NCBI RefSeq assembly: GCF_900101845.1
Contig: NZ_FNAM01000004.1
Span: forward strand, 1 to 64,000
Source: Sporomusa acidovorans
GTDB taxonomy: Bacteria > Bacillota > Negativicutes > Sporomusales > Sporomusaceae
Length of the DNA stretch: 64,000 nucleotides
Reading direction: 5' to 3'
Below the pieces are notes generated by a model that worked only from the letters and a program-made list of their open reading frames with translations, was not told the DNA's origin and made no database searches. Positions 8,570-17,029 of this stretch are shown here, piece by piece. Both the position numbers and the translations under genes were made by a program. How positions within the stretch are numbered: the first letter of the stretch is position 1; the number at the start of each line of letters is the position of its first letter.

Positions 8570-10045
8570 TCAACCTTGCAGTAATTGCAATACAGTTTGC
8601 GGCTGTTGATTAGCTTTAGCCAGCATAGCGTTAGCAGCCTGCTGTAGAATGCTGTTTTTCTGATAAGTCGTCATTTCTTCCGACATATCTACATCACGAA
8701 TACGGGATTCAGAGGATGTGATATTTTCGTTAGAAGTATTCAAGTTATCAATTGTGTTAGTTAAGCGGTTTTGATAAGCACCTAAGGCAGACCTTTGTTT
8801 AGATACAGCATTGATAGCCTTATCAATAGCAGTGATTGCTTTATTGGCATTAGCCTGTGTGCTTACATTGATGCCTGCTACTACAGTTGCATTGGCAGCC
8901 ACATCTTTATTATTTAATACAGCCGCCGTAGAATCAATTGATTTAGAAACAAAGGTTGTCGTCACGCCAGTAGCAGCTAGTTTACTATAGTCAAAGGAAA
9001 GACTTACTGTCTTATCTAAATTACTGTCACCAACAGTTGCAGAGGTATCGCCTTTGTGAACGGTTACTGAAGAGCCAACATTACCCGAAGCATCAGTTAG
9101 TTGAAGAGTGGTTTGTGATGCTTTAACTCCAAAACTCCAAGTGTCGCCAGCTTTAATGGCAGCATTAGAGAATTTCATCTGCATACCATCAATCGTTACA
9201 CCAGTGGTAAAGTCACCATTTACCGTAGTCCAACTAGTACCATTGTCTGTAGAATAGGTAATGCTGTTTACAGCAGTACCAGCAGTACTTGTACTAGCAA
9301 CTTTTACTAAGTAATTAGCATTACTAGTTCCCGTATAGTTACTTACTGCGGTAATGCTGAAAGTAGCTGATGAACCACTATCCTTATAAGTCTGCGTTAC
9401 AGCGCTAGTGTACGTAGCAGCTGTATGGCTGGCAATCTTTACAGTATAAGTAGTCTTGTCATCCAAGCTTCTCGATACACTGGAAATATTTAAGCCAGAA
9501 GAGTTTTGTTTAACGGAAGCAGCCGTAATAATGTTGTCGGCTACGCCCAAAGACTGAGCATCCATAGCGCTTACAGAAATGGCCATGTTTTGGTTGGCAT
9601 TGGCACCGATATGGAAGGTGTCGCTCAGGCCGCCTGCCAGCAGGTTCTGGGTGTTGAATTCCGTGGTATTGGAGATACGGCTGATTTCTTTGGCCAGTTG
9701 GTCAACTTCAGCTTGGATTTTTTGACGGTCATCAGTGGTATTGGTATCGTTGGCTGACTGTACAGCCAGTTCGCGCATTCTTTGAAGAATGCTATGAGTT
9801 TGATCCAAACCGCCTTCTGCTGTCTGTAATAAAGAAATGCCGTCTTGCGCATTAGCGGAAGCTTGTTTCAAGCCGCTGATCTGACCTCTCATTTTTTCCG
9901 AGATAGCAAGACCAGCAGCGTCGTCAGAAGCGCCGTTGATGCGGTAGCCAGTGGACAGTTTTTTCAGTGAAGCGTTGGCAGCGCTGCTGTTTTTGTTCAG
10001 CGCATTAAGGGTATTCATTGCGGAAAGATTGTGATTAATGATCAT
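8570..10045 (-). CDS. fliC: Flagellin
   Basis: A 491-residue filament subunit. The D0/D1 ends are canonical: MIINHNLSAMNTLNALNKN and the GASDDAAGLAISEKMRGQI stretch at the N terminus, and SRIRDVDMSEEMT followed by ANQQPQTVLQLLQG at the C terminus. The central part (about 165-400) is a Thr/Ser-rich surface region and includes the Asp-box-like motif YSTDNGTSW, also present in FlgK and FlgL here. The ATG follows GGGAGGAAC. The leader carries a strong hairpin and a CsrA-type site. It is the last gene of the flagellar cluster, ahead of three glycosyltransferases, so its exposed Ser/Thr residues are probable glycosylation targets. Confidence 0.95.
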   Translation of the reverse strand: MIINHNLSAMNTLNALNKNSSAANASLKKLSTGYRINGASDDAAGLAISEKMRGQISGLKQASANAQDGISLLQTAEGGLDQTHSILQRMRELAVQSANDTNTTDDRQKIQAEVDQLAKEISRISNTTEFNTQNLLAGGLSDTFHIGANANQNMAISVSAMDAQSLGVADNIITAASVKQNSSGLNISSVSRSLDDKTTYTVKIASHTAATYTSAVTQTYKDSGSSATFSITAVSNYTGTSNANYLVKVASTSTAGTAVNSITYSTDNGTSWTTVNGDFTTGVTIDGMQMKFSNAAIKAGDTWSFGVKASQTTLQLTDASGNVGSSVTVHKGDTSATVGDSNLDKTVSLSFDYSKLAATGVTTTFVSKSIDSTAAVLNNKDVAANATVVAGINVSTQANANKAITAIDKAINAVSKQRSALGAYQNRLTNTIDNLNTSNENITSSESRIRDVDMSEEMTTYQKNSILQQAANAMLAKANQQPQTVLQLLQG

Positions 10046-10076
10046 TAGTTATGTTCCTCCCTGATTGTAATATTCA

Positions 10077-10088
10077 GGCATCCTTGCC
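10077..10088 (-). promoter_or_regulatory. Predicted CsrA-binding hairpin in the flagellin leader
   Basis: Read on the transcript, GGCAAGGATGCC forms a 3-bp stem that presents AAGGAU in the loop, matching the CsrA consensus core ACARGGAUG. It lies about 30 bases upstream of the flagellin start, and the Shine-Dalgarno GGGAGGA gives a second GGA. In Bacillus, CsrA dimers bridge two such sites to block hag translation until FliW removes CsrA. Both csrA and fliW are encoded in this cluster. Confidence 0.6.
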
Positions 10089-10107
10089 CAAATGTATTTG
10101 TTGCGGC

Positions 10108-10147
10108 ACACTCTTGCTCACCCCGGCCGGTTGTGAACTAAGAGTGT
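10108..10147 (-). promoter_or_regulatory. Long hairpin in the flagellin 5' leader
   Basis: In the transcript ACACUCUU pairs perfectly with AAGAGUGU, and an inner GUUCAC/GUGAGC segment adds six pairs (one G-U) with one bulged A; the loop is GC-rich (AACCGGCCGG). No U tract follows, so it is not a terminator. A 5' stabilising hairpin on flagellin mRNA, or part of the CsrA-controlled leader fold, fits best. Confidence 0.55.
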
Positions 10148-10166
10148 TTTTGTCCCTACAATACTA

Positions 10167-10174
10167 ATATCGTA
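10167..10174 (-). promoter_or_regulatory. Candidate sigma-28 (SigD/FliA) -10 element for flagellin
   Basis: On the minus strand TACGATAT matches six of eight bases of the GCCGATAT-type -10 used by motility sigma factors. The -35 TAAA match at the expected 15-base spacing is poor (TTAT), so the call is tentative. A start near 10160 would place the long leader hairpin at the 5' end of the mRNA. Confidence 0.35.
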
Positions 10175-10367
10175 GAAATTAATAAAATAATAAGAGGTTA
10201 TTTAATATTTTTCCAACATTTTTTGGCGATATTTAATTCAATGTTGTATTATCTGACAGTTTTTTCAACTTTGTAAGCTTCCTAAAGTTAAACATTGTTA
10301 TTACATAAATAAATTAGAGCCAATTCACTTTACGATTGGCCCTAATTTCAAAGTTGGTATTTTTTAG
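10175..10367. other. AT-rich gene-free region upstream of flagellin
   Basis: No gene is seen between fliT and the flagellin leader. The region contains a hairpin-like pair GCCAATTC / GATTGGC near 10318-10342, just past the fliT stop, which could terminate the upstream operon (reading GGGCCAATCGTAAAG... on the transcript). Other sequence is AT-rich and may hold flagellin promoter upstream elements. Confidence 0.35.
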
Positions 10368-10700
10368 TTATGTACTGCTATTTAAATAATTTCCCACAAA
10401 ATTTATCTTGCTTTCGTAATGTTTCGCAACATTCTCCCGCTGTTTCATGGAGTTAAAGACTTTATGAAAATTCTGCAGCATGGCCGCATTTGTTTTTTTT
10501 ATCACTTGCAGCAGCATTTTTCCGTCATCCGAATTATAATACGCCTCATCAGGCATAGTTTCGATCTGCTGCTGCAGATCACCCCGCTGGTCGACTAAGG
10601 AATGAAATAAATCTAAATCATTCAGCAGCAGAAATTTATTCATTTCCCGGGTCAAAAATAAATAATCCTGCCACTTTTGTTGTAGTTCTTGATTACTCAT
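10368..10700 (-). CDS. fliT: FliT-like flagellar export chaperone
   Basis: A 110-residue helical protein starting at MSNQELQQKWQDYLFLTREM, preceded by GCGGAAGC. It has no signal or membrane segment and its size and charged coiled-coil character fit FliT, the chaperone of the FliD cap in Gram-negative systems; sequence similarity in this family is weak, so position carries much of the call. It starts two bases after the fliS stop and is followed by flagellin. Confidence 0.6.
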   Translation of the reverse strand: MSNQELQQKWQDYLFLTREMNKFLLLNDLDLFHSLVDQRGDLQQQIETMPDEAYYNSDDGKMLLQVIKKTNAAMLQNFHKVFNSMKQRENVAKHYESKINFVGNYLNSST

Positions 10701-10701
10701 T

Positions 10702-11094
10702 TTATTTCGCTTCCGCCCGCTCACGGCGCACTTGCTTGATGACTTGCACCCACGTATCGCGGAATTCTGTCAGCAGTTTTTTGGCTTGTTCCAGCGGCGC
10801 TTTCTCTTTGTTGATATTCCCCTGCACCAAACAGTGCAGAATATATTCCTCAATAATTAACCAGTTTTTTGAAATTTCATAATCAGTATCCGTTGTCACC
10901 ATAAGCTCATGCACTATATTTTGCGCTCGCATGTTTTTGTGGTGGGCTTTTTCAAGATCCTTTTCTTCCAGGGCATGCAGGCTTTCTGTAATAAACCGGA
11001 TTGCGCCGTTATACAGCATCAAGGTCAGTTCTTCCGGCGGCGCCGTCATAATTTGCTGTTGTTTGTAAACATTCGCTGTGGTTGCGGCATCCAT
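10702..11094 (-). CDS. fliS: Flagellar chaperone FliS
   Basis: 130 residues with the family signature near the N terminus (VYKQQQIMTAPPEELTLMLY, then NGAIRFITESLHALEEKD). FliS binds the disordered C-terminal end of flagellin in the cytoplasm and hands it to the export gate protein FlhA. It follows fliD and precedes fliT and flagellin, the standard order. In Bacillus FliS also cooperates with FliW at flagellin, and fliW is encoded 3 kb upstream here. Confidence 0.92.
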   Translation of the reverse strand: MDAATTANVYKQQQIMTAPPEELTLMLYNGAIRFITESLHALEEKDLEKAHHKNMRAQNIVHELMVTTDTDYEISKNWLIIEEYILHCLVQGNINKEKAPLEQAKKLLTEFRDTWVQVIKQVRRERAEAK

Positions 11095-11150
11095 GACAAT
11101 ATCCCCCTTATTATTGGTTCAACCTTTCCAAACCATAGGAAACTGTCAAA

Positions 11151-13346
11151 TTACGAACCAAGCATAGCGCTTAATTGGCTGGTCTGTTGGTTCAGCTTCG
11201 CCAATGCTTCTTCCATCTTGCTATATTTATTATAATATTGGGTTTCCAAAGTCTGTAATTTCTTACTCATAGTCGAAATTTTATCAGCATATTCTTTATT
11301 TTGTTTGCCGAGTACACTTGTTAAATCACCGGCAGTAGCGGACTTAGTGCCAGCTTCGTCGACAATATCATTTATGGCAGTATTTGTATATTTATACAAC
11401 CGCGTCGCAATCCCATTGCGGCTGGCATTAAAGCTGGAGTCAGAGGTACTACTGCTGCTATTGTCAGTTGTGCCAAAGATTTTGTAAACAGCATCGGGAT
11501 CGTCTTCTAATGCAGCCCGCAGCTTGGTTTCGTCCACATACAGCTTGCCTTCTTCTGTCCAGTCGGAACTTGTCGTAATCCCAATGCTTGACGCGCTTTT
11601 ATACTTGCCGTCAATACCGGATACAGCATCTGTAAAAGCGCTGCGCATAGAATCGCGCAAGGTTTTTAAAATAGAATCATTATGCAAAAGGCCAGTTTTT
11701 GCCTTCGTCGTCCAGAGAGTAACATCATCGTCCTTCATAGCGTCTTTTTGATCATCGGTCAGGGGCAGATAATTTCTGTCATATTTTTCATCAAGCTTAG
11801 TATTTATGGATGCCAGCATAGTGTTGTAATCATTAACAAAGGTTTTAACGCTGCTGATTACTTTTTCTGTATCGTTTTGCACCATAATACTGGCATTGCC
11901 CGTTGATTGCAGGTTATAGGTAACACCGGCCATGGTAAAGGAATTTTTCGATTGGTTAGTTAGAACCCCATCAATTTTTACCTGCGCATCTTGTCCTTTT
12001 TGTGAAGTAAGCAGCAACCCGTTTGTTAGAAAATTCTGGGCAGTAGCATCACTGCCGCTTAAATCCAAAATAGCACCGCTATTTTTGGCTTTTAGCGAGA
12101 ACTTGCCGTGTTCGAACGTAGCCGTGGCTAAACCGGTTGCATTAATCGCATTTAAAATTTCTTGCATGGAATTATTATAATGAAGTGTAACGGATTGTGT
12201 ATTCGTACCGTCGGAAATTTTTATTTCAAAAGCAGTGTCGTTGCCCGGAAAAATAGCAGCATTTAAATCTGTGCCCACCCGTTCCGAACTGCTTACGCCG
12301 GTACTGCCAATCACTGCAGTATCATCCACCACCGAAGTGAGCTTCAACTGATTATTCAAAAAAGAAATAGCTGCCGCGTCGCTGCCGGTTAGCTGAATGG
12401 GATTGGCGTCATCTTTTGCTTTAAGAATAAATTTGCCGCTGCTGTCCATACTGGCAAAAGCGGCTTGGTTGCCACTAGCATCTTTTATATTGTTAATCTG
12501 ATTAATAATATCACTCAGTGAAGTCTTGGTGGTATCCACCGCAATATTAGCAACAGTACCATCACCCATAGTGAGCTTTAGGTTAAAACTTCCGGCCAAA
12601 CCGGCAAATTGGCCTGCTAAATTGGCGGTATCGGAAAAACCAATGGCGGAACTGCTCGTAACGCCACTAGTCGTAACATTGTTAAGTGCACTCAGTTTTA
12701 ATTTATTCGTAATAAAATCCAACCCTTGCGTGCTGCTGCCACTGTAATCAATACCGGTACTGGCGCCAATCCCATTAGTATAAATAACAAAACGGTCTTG
12801 ATTCGCATCATAAGTAGCTGAAACACCGGCGCCTGCTTTATTAATTGAACTAACTAATTCATTAATACTTTTGGAAGAATCAACGGTGATGGTTTTGCCG
12901 TTAATTTGCATAGAAAACGTGCCGCTTACACCAAATTGTTTAGCTATCGTGCTTTTATCCGTGCCTGTTGTAATCTTATCTGTGCTGGTTTGCGTTACGC
13001 CACTGGCCAGTTGCAGCACATTAACGCTATGATTAATGGGCGCGGCATCGCCATTGGCGGTAGCCGTTACGGCTGAGCTGTTACTGGAAACTACGGTTTT
13101 GGCCGCCAGCGTACTCTTCATCTGAAAGTTGTAAATCTTATCGTTACGAAAACTGCCAATACTGGTATAAAAAGAATTATAGGCTTCCTTTCGCCAGCTT
13201 ACCAGGGTCTGCTGCTGTGTCAGTTTATTATAGGGCTGCCGTGCGGCAGTCATCAGTTTTTCTACCATGGAATCTACATCTATGCCGGAACCGCTTAAGC
13301 CATATGTACGCATTAAACTATTCGTACTATTTATACTGCTTGTCAT
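11151..13346 (-). CDS. fliD: Flagellar cap protein FliD, enlarged
   Basis: 731 residues, much longer than typical FliD (about 450-550). The N terminus (GLSGSGIDVDSMVEKLMTAA, RQPYNKLTQQQTLVSWRKEAYNSF) and C terminus (KLQTLETQYYNKYSKMEEAL, NQQTSQLSAMLGS) are canonical coiled-coil ends. The extra length is a tandem repeat in the middle: three related units of a helix (SINELVSSIN, SLSDIINQIN, SMQEILNAIN), a beta segment (FVIYT, FILKAKDD, FSLKAKNSG) and a GSDAxxxxFLxNxLxLTS tail. Such repeats probably widen the outer rim of the cap. Start ATG follows GGGAGGG. Confidence 0.92.
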   Translation of the reverse strand: MTSSINSTNSLMRTYGLSGSGIDVDSMVEKLMTAARQPYNKLTQQQTLVSWRKEAYNSFYTSIGSFRNDKIYNFQMKSTLAAKTVVSSNSSAVTATANGDAAPINHSVNVLQLASGVTQTSTDKITTGTDKSTIAKQFGVSGTFSMQINGKTITVDSSKSINELVSSINKAGAGVSATYDANQDRFVIYTNGIGASTGIDYSGSSTQGLDFITNKLKLSALNNVTTSGVTSSSAIGFSDTANLAGQFAGLAGSFNLKLTMGDGTVANIAVDTTKTSLSDIINQINNIKDASGNQAAFASMDSSGKFILKAKDDANPIQLTGSDAAAISFLNNQLKLTSVVDDTAVIGSTGVSSSERVGTDLNAAIFPGNDTAFEIKISDGTNTQSVTLHYNNSMQEILNAINATGLATATFEHGKFSLKAKNSGAILDLSGSDATAQNFLTNGLLLTSQKGQDAQVKIDGVLTNQSKNSFTMAGVTYNLQSTGNASIMVQNDTEKVISSVKTFVNDYNTMLASINTKLDEKYDRNYLPLTDDQKDAMKDDDVTLWTTKAKTGLLHNDSILKTLRDSMRSAFTDAVSGIDGKYKSASSIGITTSSDWTEEGKLYVDETKLRAALEDDPDAVYKIFGTTDNSSSSTSDSSFNASRNGIATRLYKYTNTAINDIVDEAGTKSATAGDLTSVLGKQNKEYADKISTMSKKLQTLETQYYNKYSKMEEALAKLNQQTSQLSAMLGS

Positions 13347-13375
13347 ACTAAACCCTCCCTTAAATCAAAATTATT

Positions 13376-13744
13376 TTATACTTTTTTATCCAGCAACGCT
13401 CCGACAAATTCATGAAGCCTTGCTAAACTATCCAGAAAATCCCTTGGAGGCGCCTCACGAAGTACTTTATTTTTAGCCACATCCACAACCTGAACCATCA
13501 ATGTTTCCGTCTTCTGATGTAAAACAAATCTTATGTCGGTGTTAATGTACTCCATAAAATCATTTAGCTCATCAGTCATATCTTGGACTTCGTTTTCTGG
13601 CAACAGCTTTGTTTCATCTTTTTTTTCAAGGTCTTGCTGCTCGCCAATATTGTCCTGATGGGAAACTATTTCAAACTGAGTCGATGCTGACTTTGGAATT
13701 ATTACTCTTCCGGTTGGGTAAGTGGCCACAGTTTGTATATCCAT
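13376..13744 (-). CDS. flaG: FlaG family flagellar protein
   Basis: 122 residues with the FlaG hallmark in the second half: LNDFMEYINTDIRFVLHQKT followed by MVQVVDVAKNKVLREAPPRD and an FLDSLARLHEFVGALLDKK end. FlaG proteins influence filament length in several species, by an unsettled mechanism. The ATG follows GGAGGCG. It sits between csrA and fliD, as often in Firmicutes. Confidence 0.85.
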   Translation of the reverse strand: MDIQTVATYPTGRVIIPKSASTQFEIVSHQDNIGEQQDLEKKDETKLLPENEVQDMTDELNDFMEYINTDIRFVLHQKTETLMVQVVDVAKNKVLREAPPRDFLDSLARLHEFVGALLDKKV

Positions 13745-13822
13745 GAAAATCGCCTCCGTGCTTTTTACTATGCTTTTATAGATACATCTGTCGCCGCCTC
13801 CCTGGCAACGAAACAGGATGTA

Positions 13823-14059
13823 TTATGGCCTGTTAATTTTGATATCTTTCAAAACTTCTATAACACCAGCTTGAGCTGGTGCAGCCGCTTGTTTATTTTC
13901 CTTAACAATGGCATCATAGATTTCTCCACGGTAAATCTTTATCTCTTGGGGAGCTTCAATGGCAAGGCGAATATTCTCACCTTTAATATCAACAACCGTG
14001 ATTACAATGTCATCACGTATGACAATTCTTTCGCCCACTTTTCTCGTAAGCGCCAGCAT
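13823..14059 (-). CDS. csrA: Carbon storage/translation regulator CsrA
   Basis: 78 residues starting MLALTRKVGERIVIRDDI, with the conserved GENIRLAIEAPQEIKIYRGEI core that forms the interlocked beta dimer and binds GGA motifs in mRNA leaders. The start at 14059 is chosen because the family begins MLxLTRK and AAGGGGGG precedes it. It follows fliW by one base. FliW-bound CsrA is inactive; free CsrA represses flagellin translation. The flagellin leader in this window carries a fitting CsrA site. The C-terminal tail after about residue 60 is a little longer than in Bacillus. Confidence 0.95.
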   Translation of the reverse strand: MLALTRKVGERIVIRDDIVITVVDIKGENIRLAIEAPQEIKIYRGEIYDAIVKENKQAAAPAQAGVIEVLKDIKINRP

Positions 14060-14060
14060 A

Positions 14061-14519
14061 TCATTTGCCCCCCTTGCCCGGTTGCTTATCAAACCCATTG
14101 GGAAACAAGCGATGACGGGTAGTATAGGCAGTTTTTTCCAGAATCATCTGGATAGCTTTTCTGCTTTCGGTATTAATAATAAGCGGCGCCAGCAGGTTTG
14201 CCGTCATTTCTTCCGGATTGGCCGGTACGCTGACGATATTGTAAATACGAGGAAGATTCGTAGCAGTTAGTCCGATTTCCTTGGCAACCTGGTCGTCAAG
14301 ACTAAACTCATAGTCTTGAAAAAAAGCAAATGGGTCTACTAAAGTAAAAGTCAAATTCGGTTCATTCACCGATTGCAAAAAAGCAAAAGGATTATTCTCT
14401 TCTACAGGCAGACAAGCAAACTCTCGTTCGTCCGGAAAACCTGGCAAACCATGGGGGAACTGTAATAACATGTCCTCAGACACTTCTATATCGCCAAACC
14501 GGGTTGTATGAATTAACAT
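14061..14519 (-). CDS. fliW: Flagellar assembly factor FliW
   Basis: 152 residues. The family pattern is visible: TTRFGDIEVSEDMLLQFPHG, LPGFPDEREFACLPVEEN, PFAFLQSVNEPNLTFTLVDP and VSVPANPEEMTANLLAPL, IINTESRKAIQMIL. FliW binds either flagellin or, allosterically, CsrA, so it senses cytoplasmic flagellin and couples secretion to translation. It starts after GAGGAG and lies directly before csrA. Confidence 0.95.
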   Translation of the reverse strand: MLIHTTRFGDIEVSEDMLLQFPHGLPGFPDEREFACLPVEENNPFAFLQSVNEPNLTFTLVDPFAFFQDYEFSLDDQVAKEIGLTATNLPRIYNIVSVPANPEEMTANLLAPLIINTESRKAIQMILEKTAYTTRHRLFPNGFDKQPGKGGK

Positions 14520-14542
14520 AATGTACTCCTCGCTCTAATTTG

Positions 14543-15100
14543 CTAAGTCTGAATATCAACGCTGCTGTCAACAACTTGATAATATATTTGCGGATATTGC
14601 ACCATGGTCACATGAACCGATCCTTGCCGCAAGTCTCCGGTAACCGAGCCTGGTTTCAAGTTAATATTCTGACGTCCGGGAATCACTTTAATCTCCGCTT
14701 CATGCGTTGTCACCTGGAGCGTCGGCTCCGCAACACTGCCCACATTAATCTCTACGGTTTTGGGATTCATTGCTTCCTTTGCCAATTGAGCAAGCGTACC
14801 TTTGTTTTCTATTCTGGCTAGCCTTGCTCCGTCGCTGGCAATCTTCCCCACAGCTTCATAAGCATTTTCCATAGCTTTGCGGGCGTTATCCCGTTCAAAA
14901 TCCATAAAGTTTTTTATCCCCCGGGAATAATCACTGGGGTAATTATCAATAATTACTTCGGCTGCCGGTTGATGAATTTCCAGTTGCAAGGGTTCGGAAG
15001 ATATCTCCACTTTAGGGTCAGCAATATGAAGATACAGTAAGGGATCCGTTGTAGCCATCCGTATCTTTGCATCCTGTTGATGTATCTTAACTAGAAGCAT
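14543..15100 (-). CDS. DUF6470 (YviE-like) protein of the flagellar operon
   Basis: 185 residues, no signal peptide or membrane helix. It contains a beta-rich N-terminal part (LLYLHIADPKVEISSEPLQL), a charged helical centre with DNARKAMENAYEAVGKIASD and a beta-rich end. In Bacillus the equivalent gene yviE sits between flgL and fliW, as here, and its function is unknown. GGAGGATG precedes the start. Confidence 0.75.
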   Translation of the reverse strand: MLLVKIHQQDAKIRMATTDPLLYLHIADPKVEISSEPLQLEIHQPAAEVIIDNYPSDYSRGIKNFMDFERDNARKAMENAYEAVGKIASDGARLARIENKGTLAQLAKEAMNPKTVEINVGSVAEPTLQVTTHEAEIKVIPGRQNINLKPGSVTGDLRQGSVHVTMVQYPQIYYQVVDSSVDIQT

Positions 15101-15116
15101 GGCAGATCATCCTCCT

Positions 15117-17015
15117 TTAACTTAGGAAGTCAACCAACGAAGTCGGCATAATTTTTCCGCCTACAGCCAACGCGCTGCGGTAGATATTCTGGGCGGTATT
15201 AAAGTCAGTAATAGCCTTAGCCAAATCAATGTCTTCCGTATTGGCAATATCGGTATTAATAACGACGTTCTGATTTTCCAGCATGTTATAAGCCATTTCA
15301 TACATGGACATGCGCGCACCCAAGTTTGTCTGGGCTTTAAGCTGCATGTTGTGATCGTCATCCACATACTGGGTAGCCACACTGGATAACCAGTTGACGT
15401 CAGGACCTTTGCCCTGGGGCAAATCGAAGGAATAAGTATCATTGACCTTATTGTCTGAATCCGCGTTGATGGTCATAGTCAAGCCACTAATATTTGACCC
15501 ATTTGGCAGATTAATTACGGTAGCAGTGCCGGTCGTTTTTATAAAGTCATTGGCTTTAGCCGTAACCGTGTAGGCATCGCCGGTTGTATTGGCCAAATTT
15601 GTTGGTATATGTAATACCTCGCCTGTTGATAATTGGATATTGGCTACTGTGGAAGTGCTGCCGGTAGTAGAATTGGTAGCAACATCATAGGTGATAGCAC
15701 TAACTGTAAGGCCGCTTGGTATTGCCCCGGCCGCAACAGTGGCACCGGTTATTTTACCGGTTGCATCCACGCCGGTAATATTGACCGTGTAGGTAGAACC
15801 CGCCGTGCGATTGCCTGTCACTGTAGCGGGAGAGCCGGAGGAGTTGGTTTGGGTCACATCATAGTTGCTCAGGCTGGTCCAGGTATTGCCGCCGTCACTG
15901 GAGTACGATGCCGTCAAAACTTGACCTGAGCTGTCAACACTATCAATGCGAATATTGTTAGGTATCGTGCCCGTACTTGATAATGTACCGGTAATCGCCG
16001 CGTCACCGCCTAAAGCATTATTCTTGGCAACAGTAAAAGCCTCCTGCGGCACACGGAACGAATAGACGTTGCCAACATGGTTCCCGGGGTTAGCCGGTAA
16101 ACTCTCCTGCTTATCGGCAATATTAAACGTAACGCCATCAGTCAACGTAATGACAGCGGGATTATTACTGCTATCAACCGCAGTACTTTTCCAAGTGTTA
16201 TTGTCGCTATCATAGTAGGATGCCGCCGTGACACGGCCAGTACCATCCACATTATCAATCCGGACATCAAAATTTTTATAACCGGCACCGGTATACTTGC
16301 CACCGACTGTGCCAATTCCACCATTAGCGTTAGTCTGGGTTACACTCGAAGTCTTGGCCAGTTCGTTTTTGATTTCCAGCAAATGATTGAGCACACTCAT
16401 TGTTTGCTGTCCGTATATAGTCTCAGTTGGGCCAAATACTTCCGAACCGGTCAAATTCACACTGTCTTGCGTAGGATTGACGGCACCGGCTTGTATCGGC
16501 ATGGAAATTTTACTGTCATCGCCATTATAGACAATCACTTCTCTGGTTAAGTCCGAATCAGGATCTTTAATCGTTTTGCGCACAAACGGCTGTGTCGAAT
16601 CATTTTGCCCGCCAAATAAATACCGGTCGCCGATTTTGGTATTGCCCAGCGACACCATTTGGTTAATCAAACCGTCAATCTGGGTACCAATGGTGTTTAA
16701 CGCGTCTGTCGGCTTGGTATCATCGGCACTGACTACCAGTTCTTTGATTTTAATCATTACGGAACTCAGGTCTGACATGACCCCGTCAGTATTTTCCATC
16801 CAGGACTTGGCATCCTGCAAATTCTGCGTATATTGCTCATTGAGTGTCAGACTGGTCTTAAATGTTAAATTCCGTACAGCCTTGACCGGATCATCGGACG
16901 GACGATGCAGTGATTTTCCGTCAGAAAGCTGCTCCTGGAGTTTATTTTGCGTTTCCATAGAATTATTGAGGCTACGCAAAAAATTATATCGCATCATATT
17001 GCTAGATATTCGCAA
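15117..17015 (-). CDS. flgL: Hook-filament junction protein FlgL with a large insertion
   Basis: About 632 residues, roughly twice the usual 300. The N terminus (MRISSNMMRYNFLRSLNNS, LSDGKSLHRPSDDPVKAVRN) and C terminus (NLGARMSMYEMAYNMLENQN, EDIDLAKAITDFNTAQNIYR) are canonical. The extra 300+ residues include two related beta modules, one with SYSSDGGNTW and one with YYDSDNNTW, the same Asp-box-like module found in FlgK and flagellin. The TTG at 17015 is chosen because GAGGTG precedes it and the family begins MRIS; a GTG at 17024 is the alternative. Confidence 0.9.
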   Translation of the reverse strand: MRISSNMMRYNFLRSLNNSMETQNKLQEQLSDGKSLHRPSDDPVKAVRNLTFKTSLTLNEQYTQNLQDAKSWMENTDGVMSDLSSVMIKIKELVVSADDTKPTDALNTIGTQIDGLINQMVSLGNTKIGDRYLFGGQNDSTQPFVRKTIKDPDSDLTREVIVYNGDDSKISMPIQAGAVNPTQDSVNLTGSEVFGPTETIYGQQTMSVLNHLLEIKNELAKTSSVTQTNANGGIGTVGGKYTGAGYKNFDVRIDNVDGTGRVTAASYYDSDNNTWKSTAVDSSNNPAVITLTDGVTFNIADKQESLPANPGNHVGNVYSFRVPQEAFTVAKNNALGGDAAITGTLSSTGTIPNNIRIDSVDSSGQVLTASYSSDGGNTWTSLSNYDVTQTNSSGSPATVTGNRTAGSTYTVNITGVDATGKITGATVAAGAIPSGLTVSAITYDVATNSTTGSTSTVANIQLSTGEVLHIPTNLANTTGDAYTVTAKANDFIKTTGTATVINLPNGSNISGLTMTINADSDNKVNDTYSFDLPQGKGPDVNWLSSVATQYVDDDHNMQLKAQTNLGARMSMYEMAYNMLENQNVVINTDIANTEDIDLAKAITDFNTAQNIYRSALAVGGKIMPTSLVDFLS

Positions 17016-17029
17016 AATTTTCACCTCGT

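Noticed and set aside
10108-10147. Transcription terminator in the flagellin leader
   Set aside because: The hairpin lacks a following U tract and lies between the predicted promoter and the flagellin start.
15633-15929. Long plus-strand open frames inside flgL, flgK and fliD
   Set aside because: They are antisense shadows of Thr/Ser/Gly-rich coding sequence and lack ribosome sites.
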